5,177 nt of DNA, taken from the NCBI GenBank assembly GCA_947457715.1, contig CANGXK010000209.1:1-5177 (forward strand), read 5' to 3'. The DNA comes from Gemmatimonadota bacterium. GTDB lineage: Bacteria; Gemmatimonadota; Gemmatimonadetes; Gemmatimonadales; Gemmatimonadaceae. Position numbers and translations under genes: made by a program. Positions within the stretch are counted from its first letter, which is position 1. Every line of letters begins with the position of its first letter. A model generated the notes under the pieces. The model worked only from the letters and a program-made list of their open reading frames with translations. It was not told the origin of the DNA and did no database searches. Below are positions 1 through 5,177 of this stretch, piece after piece.

Positions 1-690
1 GAAGCCAAGCTGCAGTTGGTGGCCGATGTGGCGATCGATTCGCCGGCGGGCCCGAGCGAACTACTGATCCTGGCCGACCACACCGCCAACCCGACCGCGC
101 TTGCCCGCGAGCTGATGGCACAAGCCGAACACGACCCCGACGCCGCGGTGATCGCGGTTCTGGTGGGCACGCCGGAACAGGTCTCGGCGCTCTCCGACGC
201 GCTCGAAGTCGAAACCCTCGCTCAGATCGCGCAGGCACCGCGGGCGCCGATCGTGCGCGAGTCGCTCGCCGCGCGTGGGGCGATCGTGTCGGTGGGCTCC
301 ATCGCCGACGGCGTGGCGTTCGCCAATGAATGGGCAGCGGAACACCTGCTGCTCGTGGTGGCCGAGCCGATCCGGGCGTCCACGCTGGCCGCGCTGCGCA
401 GCGCCGGCACGATCTTCGTGGGCGAGGCGAGTTCGGTGGCCTTCGGAGACTACATGACCGGCGCCAACCATGTGCTGCCCACGGCCGGTGCCGGGCGCAG
501 CTACTCGGGTTTGTCCACGCTCGACTTCGTGCGGTGGACCACGTGGCAGGAAGTGTCGCCGGCGGCTGCCGCCAGCCTCGCGCACGACGTCGGCGCGTTC
601 GCCGATGCAGAAGGATTGCCGGCGCACGCCGCGGCCGCGCGGGCCTGGAGCAACAGCGCAGGGAGCGTCAGCGCAGGACGGAACGCATGA
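1..690 (+). CDS. hisD: Histidinol dehydrogenase, C-terminal half (5' end outside window)
   Basis: Catalyses the last two steps of histidine synthesis, the NAD-dependent oxidation of L-histidinol through histidinal to L-histidine; a cytosolic zinc enzyme, normally a homodimer. The frame is open from base 1, so the gene begins upstream; about 229 residues are present and, compared with the usual ~430, roughly the first 200 are missing. The TTG/GTG codons near base 16 are internal, not starts. Visible signatures: AGPSE-like text (PAGPSELLILAD), QAEHD with the zinc-ligand Gln (121-123) and His (130-132), AEHL with the catalytic Glu-His pair (340-345), GDYMTGANHVLPT with the zinc-ligand Asp (448-450) and conserved His (469-471), and GLPAH with the last zinc-ligand His (625-627). 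Their spacing matches the E. coli residues Q259, H262, E326/H327, D360 and H419. The TGA stop (688-690) overlaps the hisC ATG. Family assignment is very secure. Confidence 0.97.
   Translation, partial: EAKLQLVADVAIDSPAGPSELLILADHTANPTALARELMAQAEHDPDAAVIAVLVGTPEQVSALSDALEVETLAQIAQAPRAPIVRESLAARGAIVSVGSIADGVAFANEWAAEHLLLVVAEPIRASTLAALRSAGTIFVGEASSVAFGDYMTGANHVLPTAGAGRSYSGLSTLDFVRWTTWQEVSPAAAASLAHDVGAFADAEGLPAHAAAARAWSNSAGSVSAGRNA
675..690 (+). promoter_or_regulatory. hisC ribosome-binding site and hisD/hisC ATGA overlap
   Basis: AGGA at 675-678 lies 8 bases before the hisC ATG (687-689). The hisD TGA (688-690) shares bases with that ATG, which is the usual arrangement for translational coupling. 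This fixes the hisC start even though the same frame is open far upstream into hisD. Confidence 0.75.
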
Positions 691-1760
691 GCGACAACAC
701 CCAACGATTGACCGTGGCGCGCGCGGCATACGACGCCGTGCCGCTGTACGATCCGAAACGCGCGCCGGTGGATCTCGATCTCACCGACAACACGAATCTG
801 TGGGGCATGCCGCCGGTGGCCGAGCGCACCTGGCGCGAGTTGCCGGTGTCGCGCATCACGCGCTATCCCACGCTGTATGCGGCGGAGCTCAAGCAGGCGC
901 TTGCCGGGTTCGTGGGCGTGACGCCCGACATGATCGTGACCGGCTGTGGCTCCGATGATATTCTCGACAGCGCCATGCGTGCGTTCGGCGAGCCGGGCGA
1001 TCTGGTGGCCGGCCCGGAGCCGTCGTTCGCGATGATTCCGATCTTCGCGCGGATGAATGCGCTCGCGTACGCGGGGTGCGTGGAGCTGCCGTCGCATCAG
1101 CCCGATATCGATGCGCTGCTCGCCACGCGCCCGAAGCTCCTGTACCTCTGCTCGCCGAACAATCCCACCGGTGCGCTGCTGGCGCGCGACACCATCGAGC
1201 GCGTGCTGCGCGACGCGCCGGGCGTGGTGTTCCTCGATGAGGCGTACGCCGAGTTCGCGGGCGTGTCATCGGTCGATCTGGTCAAGCAGTACGACCGGCT
1301 GCTGGTGATCCGCACGATGTCGAAGGCATTCGGACTGGCGGGGCTGCGCATCGGCTACGCCATCGGACAGCCGTCGCTGGTCATGGAAGTGGAGAAGTCG
1401 CGCGGACCGTACAAGTTGAACGCGATGGCCGAACAGACGGCACTCGCGGCGTTGCAGCACGACATGCCGTGGGTGAACGAGCACATCGCGCTGGCTGTCA
1501 CGCTGCGCGAGCGTCTGGCAAGCGAACTGCGCGCGCGTGGATTCGCCCCGCTGGAGTCACATGCCAATTTCGTCTGTGTACCGGTGGCCGACTGCGTGAA
1601 CGTGGGGCTCGCCCTGCGTGAGCGCGGCGTGGCGGTGCGACCCTTTCCGGGGCTACCCCACATCGGTGACACGTTGCGCATCAGCGTCGGACCGTGGCCG
1701 CTGCTCGAACGTTTTCTGACGGCGTTTGACGACGTGCTGGCCGCACGGAGCGCGTCATGA
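687..1760 (+). CDS. hisC: Histidinol-phosphate aminotransferase
   Basis: PLP-dependent fold-type I aminotransferase that converts imidazole-acetol phosphate plus glutamate to L-histidinol phosphate and 2-oxoglutarate; cytosolic, usually a homodimer. Length is 357 residues, typical for HisC (~350). Seen in the translation: RYPTLYAAELKQAL (Tyr60 region, substrate/partner-subunit side), GCGSDD (87-91, cofactor phosphate), SPNNPTG with Asn159, DEAY with Asp184 and Tyr187 contacting the pyridine ring, TMSKAFGLAGLRIGY with the Schiff-base Lys213 and phosphate-binding Arg221, and RISVG with Arg331 near the C terminus. These positions nearly match E. coli HisC (K214, D184, Y187). The start is chosen by the AGGA site and ATGA overlap with hisD; the open frame back to base 330 is read-through in hisD. 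One oddity is NTNLWG (35-40), where the family usually has an NENPxG-type motif. The last residues, RSAS, are encoded by the hisH ribosome-binding region. A related aminotransferase is possible in isolation, but the operon makes HisC nearly certain. Confidence 0.97.
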   Translation: MSDNTQRLTVARAAYDAVPLYDPKRAPVDLDLTDNTNLWGMPPVAERTWRELPVSRITRYPTLYAAELKQALAGFVGVTPDMIVTGCGSDDILDSAMRAFGEPGDLVAGPEPSFAMIPIFARMNALAYAGCVELPSHQPDIDALLATRPKLLYLCSPNNPTGALLARDTIERVLRDAPGVVFLDEAYAEFAGVSSVDLVKQYDRLLVIRTMSKAFGLAGLRIGYAIGQPSLVMEVEKSRGPYKLNAMAEQTALAALQHDMPWVNEHIALAVTLRERLASELRARGFAPLESHANFVCVPVADCVNVGLALRERGVAVRPFPGLPHIGDTLRISVGPWPLLERFLTAFDDVLAARSAS

Positions 1761-1775
1761 CGGAGCACGTCATGA
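1746..1775 (+). repeat. 15-bp tandem duplication of the hisC stop / hisH RBS / hisH start unit
   Basis: Bases 1746-1760 (CGGAGCGCGTCATGA) are followed immediately by 1761-1775 (CGGAGCACGTCATGA); the two units differ only at 1752/1767 (G/A). Each unit carries a GGAG (1747-1750, 1762-1765) six bases ahead of an ATG (1757, 1772) and an ATGA overlap. Because 15 is a multiple of 3, both ATGs are in the hisH frame and both TGAs are in the hisC frame. The first TGA ends HisC; the second lies just past it. Confidence 0.9.
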
Positions 1776-2404
1776 CCGCCGCACTGCGGGTCACGGTGTT
1801 CGATTACGGCGCCGGCAATCTGCACTCGCTCGTGAAGGCCATCGAAACGGGCGGCGCCGTCGTGCATGTGGAAACCGATCCGGTACTCGCCGTGCGCGAC
1901 ACCGACGCGTTGATCCTGCCCGGCGTCGGTGCCTTCGCCCCGGCGGCCGAACGGCTCGCGCCCGGTCGTGAGGTGATGGCCGAGGCGCTGTTGGCCGGAT
2001 TACCGGCGCTCGGGATCTGTCTTGGCATGCAACTGCTGTTCGATGGCAGCGACGAAGGTCCGGGTCGGGGACTGGGCGTGGTGGAAGGACAGGTCACCAA
2101 ACTGCACGCCACCCAGATTCCCCAGATCGGCTGGAACCGTCTTGAAGACATTTCCGACCCACTGCTCGCGGCGTCGGGACTCGACGTGGCGTACTACGCC
2201 AACAGCTTCGTCTGTCGTCCCACCGCAGGGCATCTGCCGTTCGTGAGCGCGTGGAGCGAACATGACGGCGACCGCTTCCCCGCGTCGGTTCGACGCGGCA
2301 ACATCATCGGCACGCAGTTCCATCCGGAAAAGTCGAGTGCCCCCGGCGTGGCCTTCGTGCGTGAGTTCCTGCAGTTCGCCGCTTCCCTCAGGAGTGCGTC
2401 ATGA
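1757..2404 (+). CDS. hisH: Imidazole glycerol phosphate synthase, glutaminase subunit
   Basis: Class I (triad) glutamine amidotransferase that hydrolyses glutamine and channels ammonia to HisF, with which it forms the cytosolic IGP synthase. From the first ATG it has 215 residues; from the second (1772) it has 210; both are near the family norm of ~200-210. Motifs: FDYGAGNLHSL (15-25) at the N terminus, PGVGAF (55-60) forming the oxyanion-side loop, GICLGMQ with nucleophile Cys88 (codon 2018-2020), PQIGWN (122-127), and FHPEKS with His189 and Glu191 completing the triad. Two equally good starts exist because of the tandem duplication: each ATG has GGAG six bases upstream. The homology to other HisH proteins begins only at about RVTVFDYG, so sequence alone does not decide between them; 1757 is given because it overlaps the hisC stop. 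YYANSF (146-151) replaces the more usual Y-F-V-H-S-Y text. The partner hisF is separated from hisH by hisA and hisB. Confidence 0.97.
   Translation: MTEHVMTAALRVTVFDYGAGNLHSLVKAIETGGAVVHVETDPVLAVRDTDALILPGVGAFAPAAERLAPGREVMAEALLAGLPALGICLGMQLLFDGSDEGPGRGLGVVEGQVTKLHATQIPQIGWNRLEDISDPLLAASGLDVAYYANSFVCRPTAGHLPFVSAWSEHDGDRFPASVRRGNIIGTQFHPEKSSAPGVAFVREFLQFAASLRSAS
2390..2404 (+). promoter_or_regulatory. hisA ribosome-binding site and hisH/hisA ATGA overlap
   Basis: AGGAG (2390-2394) sits six bases before the hisA ATG (2401-2403), and the hisH TGA (2402-2404) overlaps it. From 2391 the text GGAGTGCGTCATGA is the same module as the two copies at the hisC/hisH junction, with one or two differences. 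Confidence 0.85.
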
Positions 2405-3114
2405 TCGCTGTACCCGCGGTGGATCTGCGTGGTGGCAAGTGTGTCCAGCTGGTTGGTGGAGACTACGACGACGAGCGTGTGCGCCTCGATGACCCGGCGG
2501 CCGTGGCCGCCGAGTGGGTGCGCATCGGTTTCACCCGCTTGCACGTGGTCGATCTCGACGCGGCAACCGGGCGAGGGCACAATCACGAGGTGATTCGCGA
2601 GATTCTGCGCGACGCCACGGTGCCGATCCAGGTCGGTGGCGGCGTGCGCGACGAATCGCGGATCGAACGCCTGCTCGACGAGGGTGCGTCGTGGGTGGTG
2701 ATCGGCACGCGGGCCATCGAGGATGAGGACTGGCGCCGTGAGATGGCGGAGAAGTTTCCCGGCCGCCTCATCATCGCGGCCGACGTGCGCGAGCGGAAAG
2801 TGGTCACGCGTGGCTGGGCTGAGACGTCGCAGATCGACGTACTCGATTTCGTGTCCGAGCTCGCCCAGCTGCCGCTGGCCGGTGTGCTGGTCACGGCCGT
2901 GCATCTCGAGGGCAAGATGGCGGGCACCGATCTTCCCCTCATGGAAGATGTGGCCGAGGCGAGTCAGTGGCCGGTGTTCGCCTCGGGTGGCGTAACGTCG
3001 CTGGATGATATGCGTGCGCTCGAACACCGTGGCCTGTCGGGTGCGGTGCTCGGGATGGCGCTTTACACGGGCGCGCTCGATGCGCGTCGTCTCGCAGAGG
3101 AGTTCGGCGCATGA
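2401..3114 (+). CDS. hisA: ProFAR isomerase (phosphoribosylformimino-5-aminoimidazole carboxamide ribotide isomerase)
   Basis: A (beta/alpha)8-barrel enzyme doing the Amadori rearrangement of ProFAR to PRFAR, the substrate of HisH/HisF. Length 237 residues, normal for HisA (~240). Seen: MIAVPAVDLRGGKCVQL with the catalytic base Asp8, HVVDLDAA (48-55), VGGGVRD (78-84) at the first phosphate site, AADVRERKVVTRGW with the catalytic-acid Asp128, TAVHLEGKMAGTD with Thr165, and FASGGV (193-198) plus VLGMAL (216-221) at the second phosphate site. The D/D/T set matches T. maritima D8, D127 and T164. Local departures: EGK (170-172) replaces the common DGT of the loop after the catalytic Thr, DVRERK replaces a DVRDGK-like turn, and GMALYTG replaces the usual GRALYxG. 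The catalytic residues are kept, so I expect an active enzyme. A PriA-type dual HisA/TrpF activity cannot be judged from this sequence. ATGA overlaps link it to both neighbours. Confidence 0.95.
   Translation: MIAVPAVDLRGGKCVQLVGGDYDDERVRLDDPAAVAAEWVRIGFTRLHVVDLDAATGRGHNHEVIREILRDATVPIQVGGGVRDESRIERLLDEGASWVVIGTRAIEDEDWRREMAEKFPGRLIIAADVRERKVVTRGWAETSQIDVLDFVSELAQLPLAGVLVTAVHLEGKMAGTDLPLMEDVAEASQWPVFASGGVTSLDDMRALEHRGLSGAVLGMALYTGALDARRLAEEFGA
3098..3114 (+). promoter_or_regulatory. hisB ribosome-binding site and hisA/hisB ATGA overlap
   Basis: AGGAG (3098-3102) stands eight bases before the hisB ATG (3111-3113), and the hisA TGA (3112-3114) overlaps the start. This decides the hisB start. 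Confidence 0.8.
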
Positions 3115-3653
3115 CCGTCGTGGTTCGCGAATCGAAGGAAACCCAGATCCGTCTGGCCATCACCGCCGGCACGGGTGTGGCCACCGTATCCACCGGCGAC
3201 GGCTTCCTCGACCACATGCTGGTGGCGTTTGCGCGCTACGCGGGCGTGGACCTGAGCGTGCAGGCCACCGGCGATATGCGCCACCACCTCATCGAAGACG
3301 TGGCCATCACGCTCGGTCAGGCGGTCGCGGCCTTCGCACCGGCCGGCTGCGCGCGCTATGGCGAGCGCACGGTGCCGATGGACGACGCGCTGGTGCAGGT
3401 GGTGCTCGACATCGGCGGCCGGCCGTACTACGAGGGCAAGCTGCCGTCGAATCTGTACGAGCACTTCCTGCGGTCGTTTGCCGACAACGCCAAGGCCACG
3501 CTGCACGTGCGCGTGATCCGCGGCTTCGACAAGCACCACATCATCGAGGCGGCCATCAAGGGGCTGGGCTTTGCGCTGCGCGAGGCACTGGTGGAAACAG
3601 GTGCCGTATTCAGCACGAAGGGCAGTGTGCGTCTCGAAATCACGGACTCGTGA
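3111..3653 (+). CDS. hisB: Imidazoleglycerol-phosphate dehydratase, short divergent monofunctional form
   Basis: Dehydrates imidazole glycerol phosphate to imidazole-acetol phosphate; family enzymes are Mn-dependent and assemble as 24-mers. Only the dehydratase domain is present: no HAD-type phosphatase domain as in enterobacterial HisB. Length 180 residues against the usual ~195. Kept: RESKETQI with Glu10, GFLDHM with His35, the first metal motif HHLIE (58-62), PMDDAL (89-94), GGRPYY with Arg104, FLRSFA with Arg121, LHV with His132, the second metal motif HHIIE (142-146), Lys150, and FSTKG with Ser168 and Lys170. Unusual: GDMRHH (54-59) is three residues shorter than the common GDLxIDxHH text and lacks its Asp; ARYAG (41-45) has Tyr43 where the family has His; Ala39 stands where Gln is usual (DHMLxQ); and the loop between GGRPYY and LYEHF is about ten residues shorter than usual. 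The metal ligands survive, so the enzyme is probably active. Function is firmly supported by the operon; the divergence is real in the sequence, its effect is unknown. Confidence 0.94.
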   Translation: MTVVVRESKETQIRLAITAGTGVATVSTGDGFLDHMLVAFARYAGVDLSVQATGDMRHHLIEDVAITLGQAVAAFAPAGCARYGERTVPMDDALVQVVLDIGGRPYYEGKLPSNLYEHFLRSFADNAKATLHVRVIRGFDKHHIIEAAIKGLGFALREALVETGAVFSTKGSVRLEITDS

Positions 3654-3660
3654 TCGCATG
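3644..3660 (+). promoter_or_regulatory. hisB/hisF junction: 4-base gap with weak ribosome-binding site
   Basis: hisB stops at TGA 3651-3653 and hisF starts at ATG 3658-3660, with four bases between. The best Shine-Dalgarno-like text is GGA at 3644-3646, eleven bases before the ATG, which is weak. Re-initiation by ribosomes finishing hisB is the likely route; this is inferred. Confidence 0.5.
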
Positions 3661-4437
3661 CTGACGCGACGGGTCATCGTGTGCCTGGATGTGAAGGGCG
3701 CACGGGTGGTGAAGGGTGTGCAGTTCGAAGGGCTCCGCGATGTGGGCGATCCGGTGGCGCTATCAGAGCAGTACGAACGCGAAGGCGCCGACGAAATCAC
3801 CTTCCTCGATATCTCGGCCAGTGCCGAGGAGCGCGCCACGCTGCTGGACGTGGCGCGTCGCACCGCCGAACGGCTGTTCATTCCGCTCACCATCGGCGGC
3901 GGCGTGCGCACGTCGGATGACGTGGCGCGCGCGCTGCGCGCCGGTGCCGACAAGGTGTCGATGAACTCGGCCATCGTGACGCGACCGGAGTTGCTCACCG
4001 AAGCCGCCGACCGGTTCGGCGCCCAGTGCGTGGTGGCCAGCATCGATGCCAAGCGCGACGCCAACGGCGTGTACAAGGTGTGGGTGAAGGGCGGGCGTGA
4101 AGAAACACCGCTTGAGGCCGTGGCGTGGGCGCAGGAGTGCGTGGCGCGTGGCGCCGGGGAGATTCTGCTCACCTCGATCGACCGCGACGGTGCGCGCACC
4201 GGATACGACCTCGCCATCACGCGCGCCGTGGCCGATGCCGTGCACGTGCCGGTGATCGCCTCCGGCGGCGCGGGCATTGCGCAGCACCTGGTCGATGGGA
4301 TCGTGCAGGGCCACGCCGATGCGGTGCTGGTGGCGGGCATCCTGCATGATGGGGTCACCACGGTACAGGCGCTCAAGCAGGTCATGCGCGAGGCAGGACT
4401 GCCCGTGCGCGTGACGACCGCGAGCGTAGCCGCATGA
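3658..4437 (+). CDS. hisF: Imidazole glycerol phosphate synthase, cyclase subunit
   Basis: A (beta/alpha)8-barrel that uses ammonia from HisH to turn PRFAR into imidazole glycerol phosphate plus AICAR, the latter feeding purine synthesis. Length 259 residues (E. coli 258). The catalytic pair is at the canonical places: Asp11 in VCLDVKGARVVKG and Asp130 in SIDAKRD. The ammonia-gate residues known from T. maritima are also there: Arg5, Glu46, Lys99 and Glu168 (one-residue shift after the DANG turn). Other signatures: TIGGGVR (78-84), DKVSMNSA (98-105), VKGGREET (143-150), TSIDRDGARTGYD (172-184), ASGGAG (201-206) and VAGILHDG (225-232). The ATG at 3658 is chosen because homology begins at its second codon and the length fits; the frame is open upstream inside hisB without a credible start. 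HisA and HisF are paralogous barrels, but D11/D130 with the gate residues make this HisF. Its stop overlaps the next gene by ATGA. Confidence 0.98.
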   Translation: MLTRRVIVCLDVKGARVVKGVQFEGLRDVGDPVALSEQYEREGADEITFLDISASAEERATLLDVARRTAERLFIPLTIGGGVRTSDDVARALRAGADKVSMNSAIVTRPELLTEAADRFGAQCVVASIDAKRDANGVYKVWVKGGREETPLEAVAWAQECVARGAGEILLTSIDRDGARTGYDLAITRAVADAVHVPVIASGGAGIAQHLVDGIVQGHADAVLVAGILHDGVTTVQALKQVMREAGLPVRVTTASVAA

Positions 4438-5177
4438 CGCAGTTGCATTCGTCTTTGTCGTCGCGCCGCGAGAGCCCGGCGGTGCTGCTGCAAGCGGCGG
4501 CAGAAGTGGCGCAGTACGCGGCGGCCATCGCGATGCAGTGGTATCGCACCGACGTGAGCGTGGAGATCAAAGGCGACGGCTCACCGGTCACGATCGCCGA
4601 TCGCGAGGCAGAACGCGCGGCACGGGCGTGGCTGGCCGAGCGCTTTCCACACGATGGCGTATTCGGCGAGGAACTCGACGACGAGCGCGGCGATGCGCCT
4701 CGGCGCTGGATTCTCGATCCCATCGACGGCACGAAGGCGTTCGTCCGTGGCGTGCCGCTGTGGGGCACGCTCGTGGCCTGCTGCGAGGGCGACACCGTGA
4801 TCGCCGGTGCGGCCTGTTATCCCGCCGTGCAGGAAACCGTGGCCGCCGCGCTCGGTGAAGGCTGCTGGTGGAACGGATCGCGCGCCTCGGTCTCGCGCGT
4901 GGCGCAGTTGCGCGACGCCACGACATTGATCACCGACGACCGGTTCCTCGAGCGTCCGCACCGGCGTGCGAAGTGGCACGCGTTGTCGTCGGAAGCCGCG
5001 GTGGCGCGCACCTGGGGCGACTGTTACGGCTACCTGCTGGTCGCCACGGGCCGCGCCGAAGCCATGATCGACGACATCGTCAATCCGTGGGACGCAGCCG
5101 CGATGTTTCCGCTGATCACCGAAGCGGGCGGCCGCTTTACCGACTGGCGCGGTCGCGATACGGCGTTCGGCGGCGAC
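4434..5177 (+). CDS. hisN: Histidinol-phosphatase, inositol-monophosphatase superfamily (3' end outside window)
   Basis: Predicted to remove phosphate from L-histidinol phosphate, giving the substrate of HisD. The frame is open from ATG 4434 to the window edge without a stop: 248 residues, against ~260 for the family, so only a short C-terminal piece is missing. Mg-dependent IMPase motifs are complete: KGDGSPVTIADREAE (46-60), FGEE with Glu79/Glu80 (77-80), WILDPIDGTK with Asp95, Asp98 and Thr100, and NPWDAAA with Asp220. The text KAFVRGVPLWGTL (101-113) and WGDCYGYLLVATGRAE (194-209) is typical of the HisN-type histidinol-phosphatases described in Corynebacterium, more than of generic IMPase/SuhB or CysQ. 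The start shares ATGA with the hisF stop; the ribosome-binding site is weak (GAG at 4422-4424), so coupling to hisF is likely. It supplies the phosphatase activity that the single-domain HisB here lacks. Substrate is inferred from motifs plus operon position; another sugar phosphatase is a minor alternative. Confidence 0.92.
   Translation, partial: MTQLHSSLSSRRESPAVLLQAAAEVAQYAAAIAMQWYRTDVSVEIKGDGSPVTIADREAERAARAWLAERFPHDGVFGEELDDERGDAPRRWILDPIDGTKAFVRGVPLWGTLVACCEGDTVIAGAACYPAVQETVAAALGEGCWWNGSRASVSRVAQLRDATTLITDDRFLERPHRRAKWHALSSEAAVARTWGDCYGYLLVATGRAEAMIDDIVNPWDAAAMFPLITEAGGRFTDWRGRDTAFGGD

Noticed and set aside
330..686. N-terminal extension of hisC by ~119 residues
   Set aside because: It would read through hisD in another frame; the translation is Arg/Gly/Ala-rich and unlike HisC, and the AGGA plus ATGA start at 687 gives the normal HisC length.
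16..690. A complete short gene starting at TTG 16
   Set aside because: The frame continues to base 1 and the protein is the C-terminal half of HisD, so the TTG is an internal codon.
61..729. Minus-strand open frame of 222 codons opposite hisD
   Set aside because: Opposite the conserved C-terminal half of hisD, with low-complexity Arg/Gly/His-rich translation.
2194..3027. Minus-strand open frame of 277 codons opposite hisH/hisA
   Set aside because: Shadow of hisH and hisA; no family motif and no ribosome-binding or junction logic.
2401..3114. hisA as a dual-function PriA (HisA/TrpF)
   Set aside because: Nothing visible distinguishes it as PriA; the catalytic residues are common to both, and the loops fit neither consensus well.
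3571..3657. Upstream start for hisF inside hisB
   Set aside because: It would add 29 residues without family similarity; the ATG at 3658 puts Asp11 and Asp130 exactly at the canonical numbers.
3063..4493. Long minus-strand open frame of 476 codons opposite hisB and hisF
   Set aside because: It lies antisense to two genes with complete catalytic motifs. Its translation is rich in Arg, Ser, Ala and Thr with no recognisable domain, as expected for an open frame opposite GC-rich codons.
4538..4858. Separate small + strand gene of 106 codons
   Set aside because: Out-of-frame shadow inside the phosphatase gene, Arg-rich with no motif.
1..5177. A his attenuator, T-box, riboswitch, terminator or promoter within the operon
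   Set aside because: No intergenic space longer than four bases, no run of His codons in a leader, and no hairpin followed by a T-run was seen. The upstream leader is outside the window.

Overview
This is a dense, single-strand stretch of a histidine biosynthesis operon from a GC-rich bacterium. Seven genes are read in the + direction, in the order hisD (3' part only) - hisC - hisH - hisA - hisB - hisF - hisN-type phosphatase (3' end cut off by the window). There is essentially no non-coding DNA: five of the six gene junctions are 4-base ATGA stop/start overlaps, and the sixth (hisB-hisF) has a gap of 4 bases. No promoter, terminator, attenuator, RNA gene, mobile element or CRISPR array is visible; any operon promoter must lie upstream of the window.

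Layout: 1-690 C-terminal half of histidinol dehydrogenase; 687-1760 histidinol-phosphate aminotransferase; 1757-2404 glutaminase subunit of IGP synthase; 2401-3114 ProFAR isomerase; 3111-3653 a short, divergent imidazoleglycerol-phosphate dehydratase; 3658-4437 cyclase subunit of IGP synthase; 4434-5177 histidinol-phosphatase of the inositol-monophosphatase superfamily, open to the right edge. Together they cover the pathway from ProFAR to histidine: HisA, then HisH/HisF, HisB, HisC, HisN-type phosphatase and HisD. HisG, HisE and HisI (the first three steps) are not in the window and are expected nearby or elsewhere.

Organism: the GC-rich coding sequence with G/C-biased third positions, compact ATGA-linked operon, monofunctional HisB paired with an IMPase-type phosphatase, and the unusual order with hisB between hisA and hisF fit a GC-rich non-enterobacterial lineage. 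The divergent HisB, HisA and HisC motifs make me think of Gemmatimonadota, but this is an inference from memory of the protein style, not a demonstrated assignment.

This is core metabolism and I do not see a new defence, mobile or signalling system. The points worth a second look are a 15-bp tandem duplication that doubles the ribosome-binding site and start of hisH, a third copy of the same junction module at hisH/hisA, the shortened HisB with substitutions at normally conserved positions, and the non-standard gene order.
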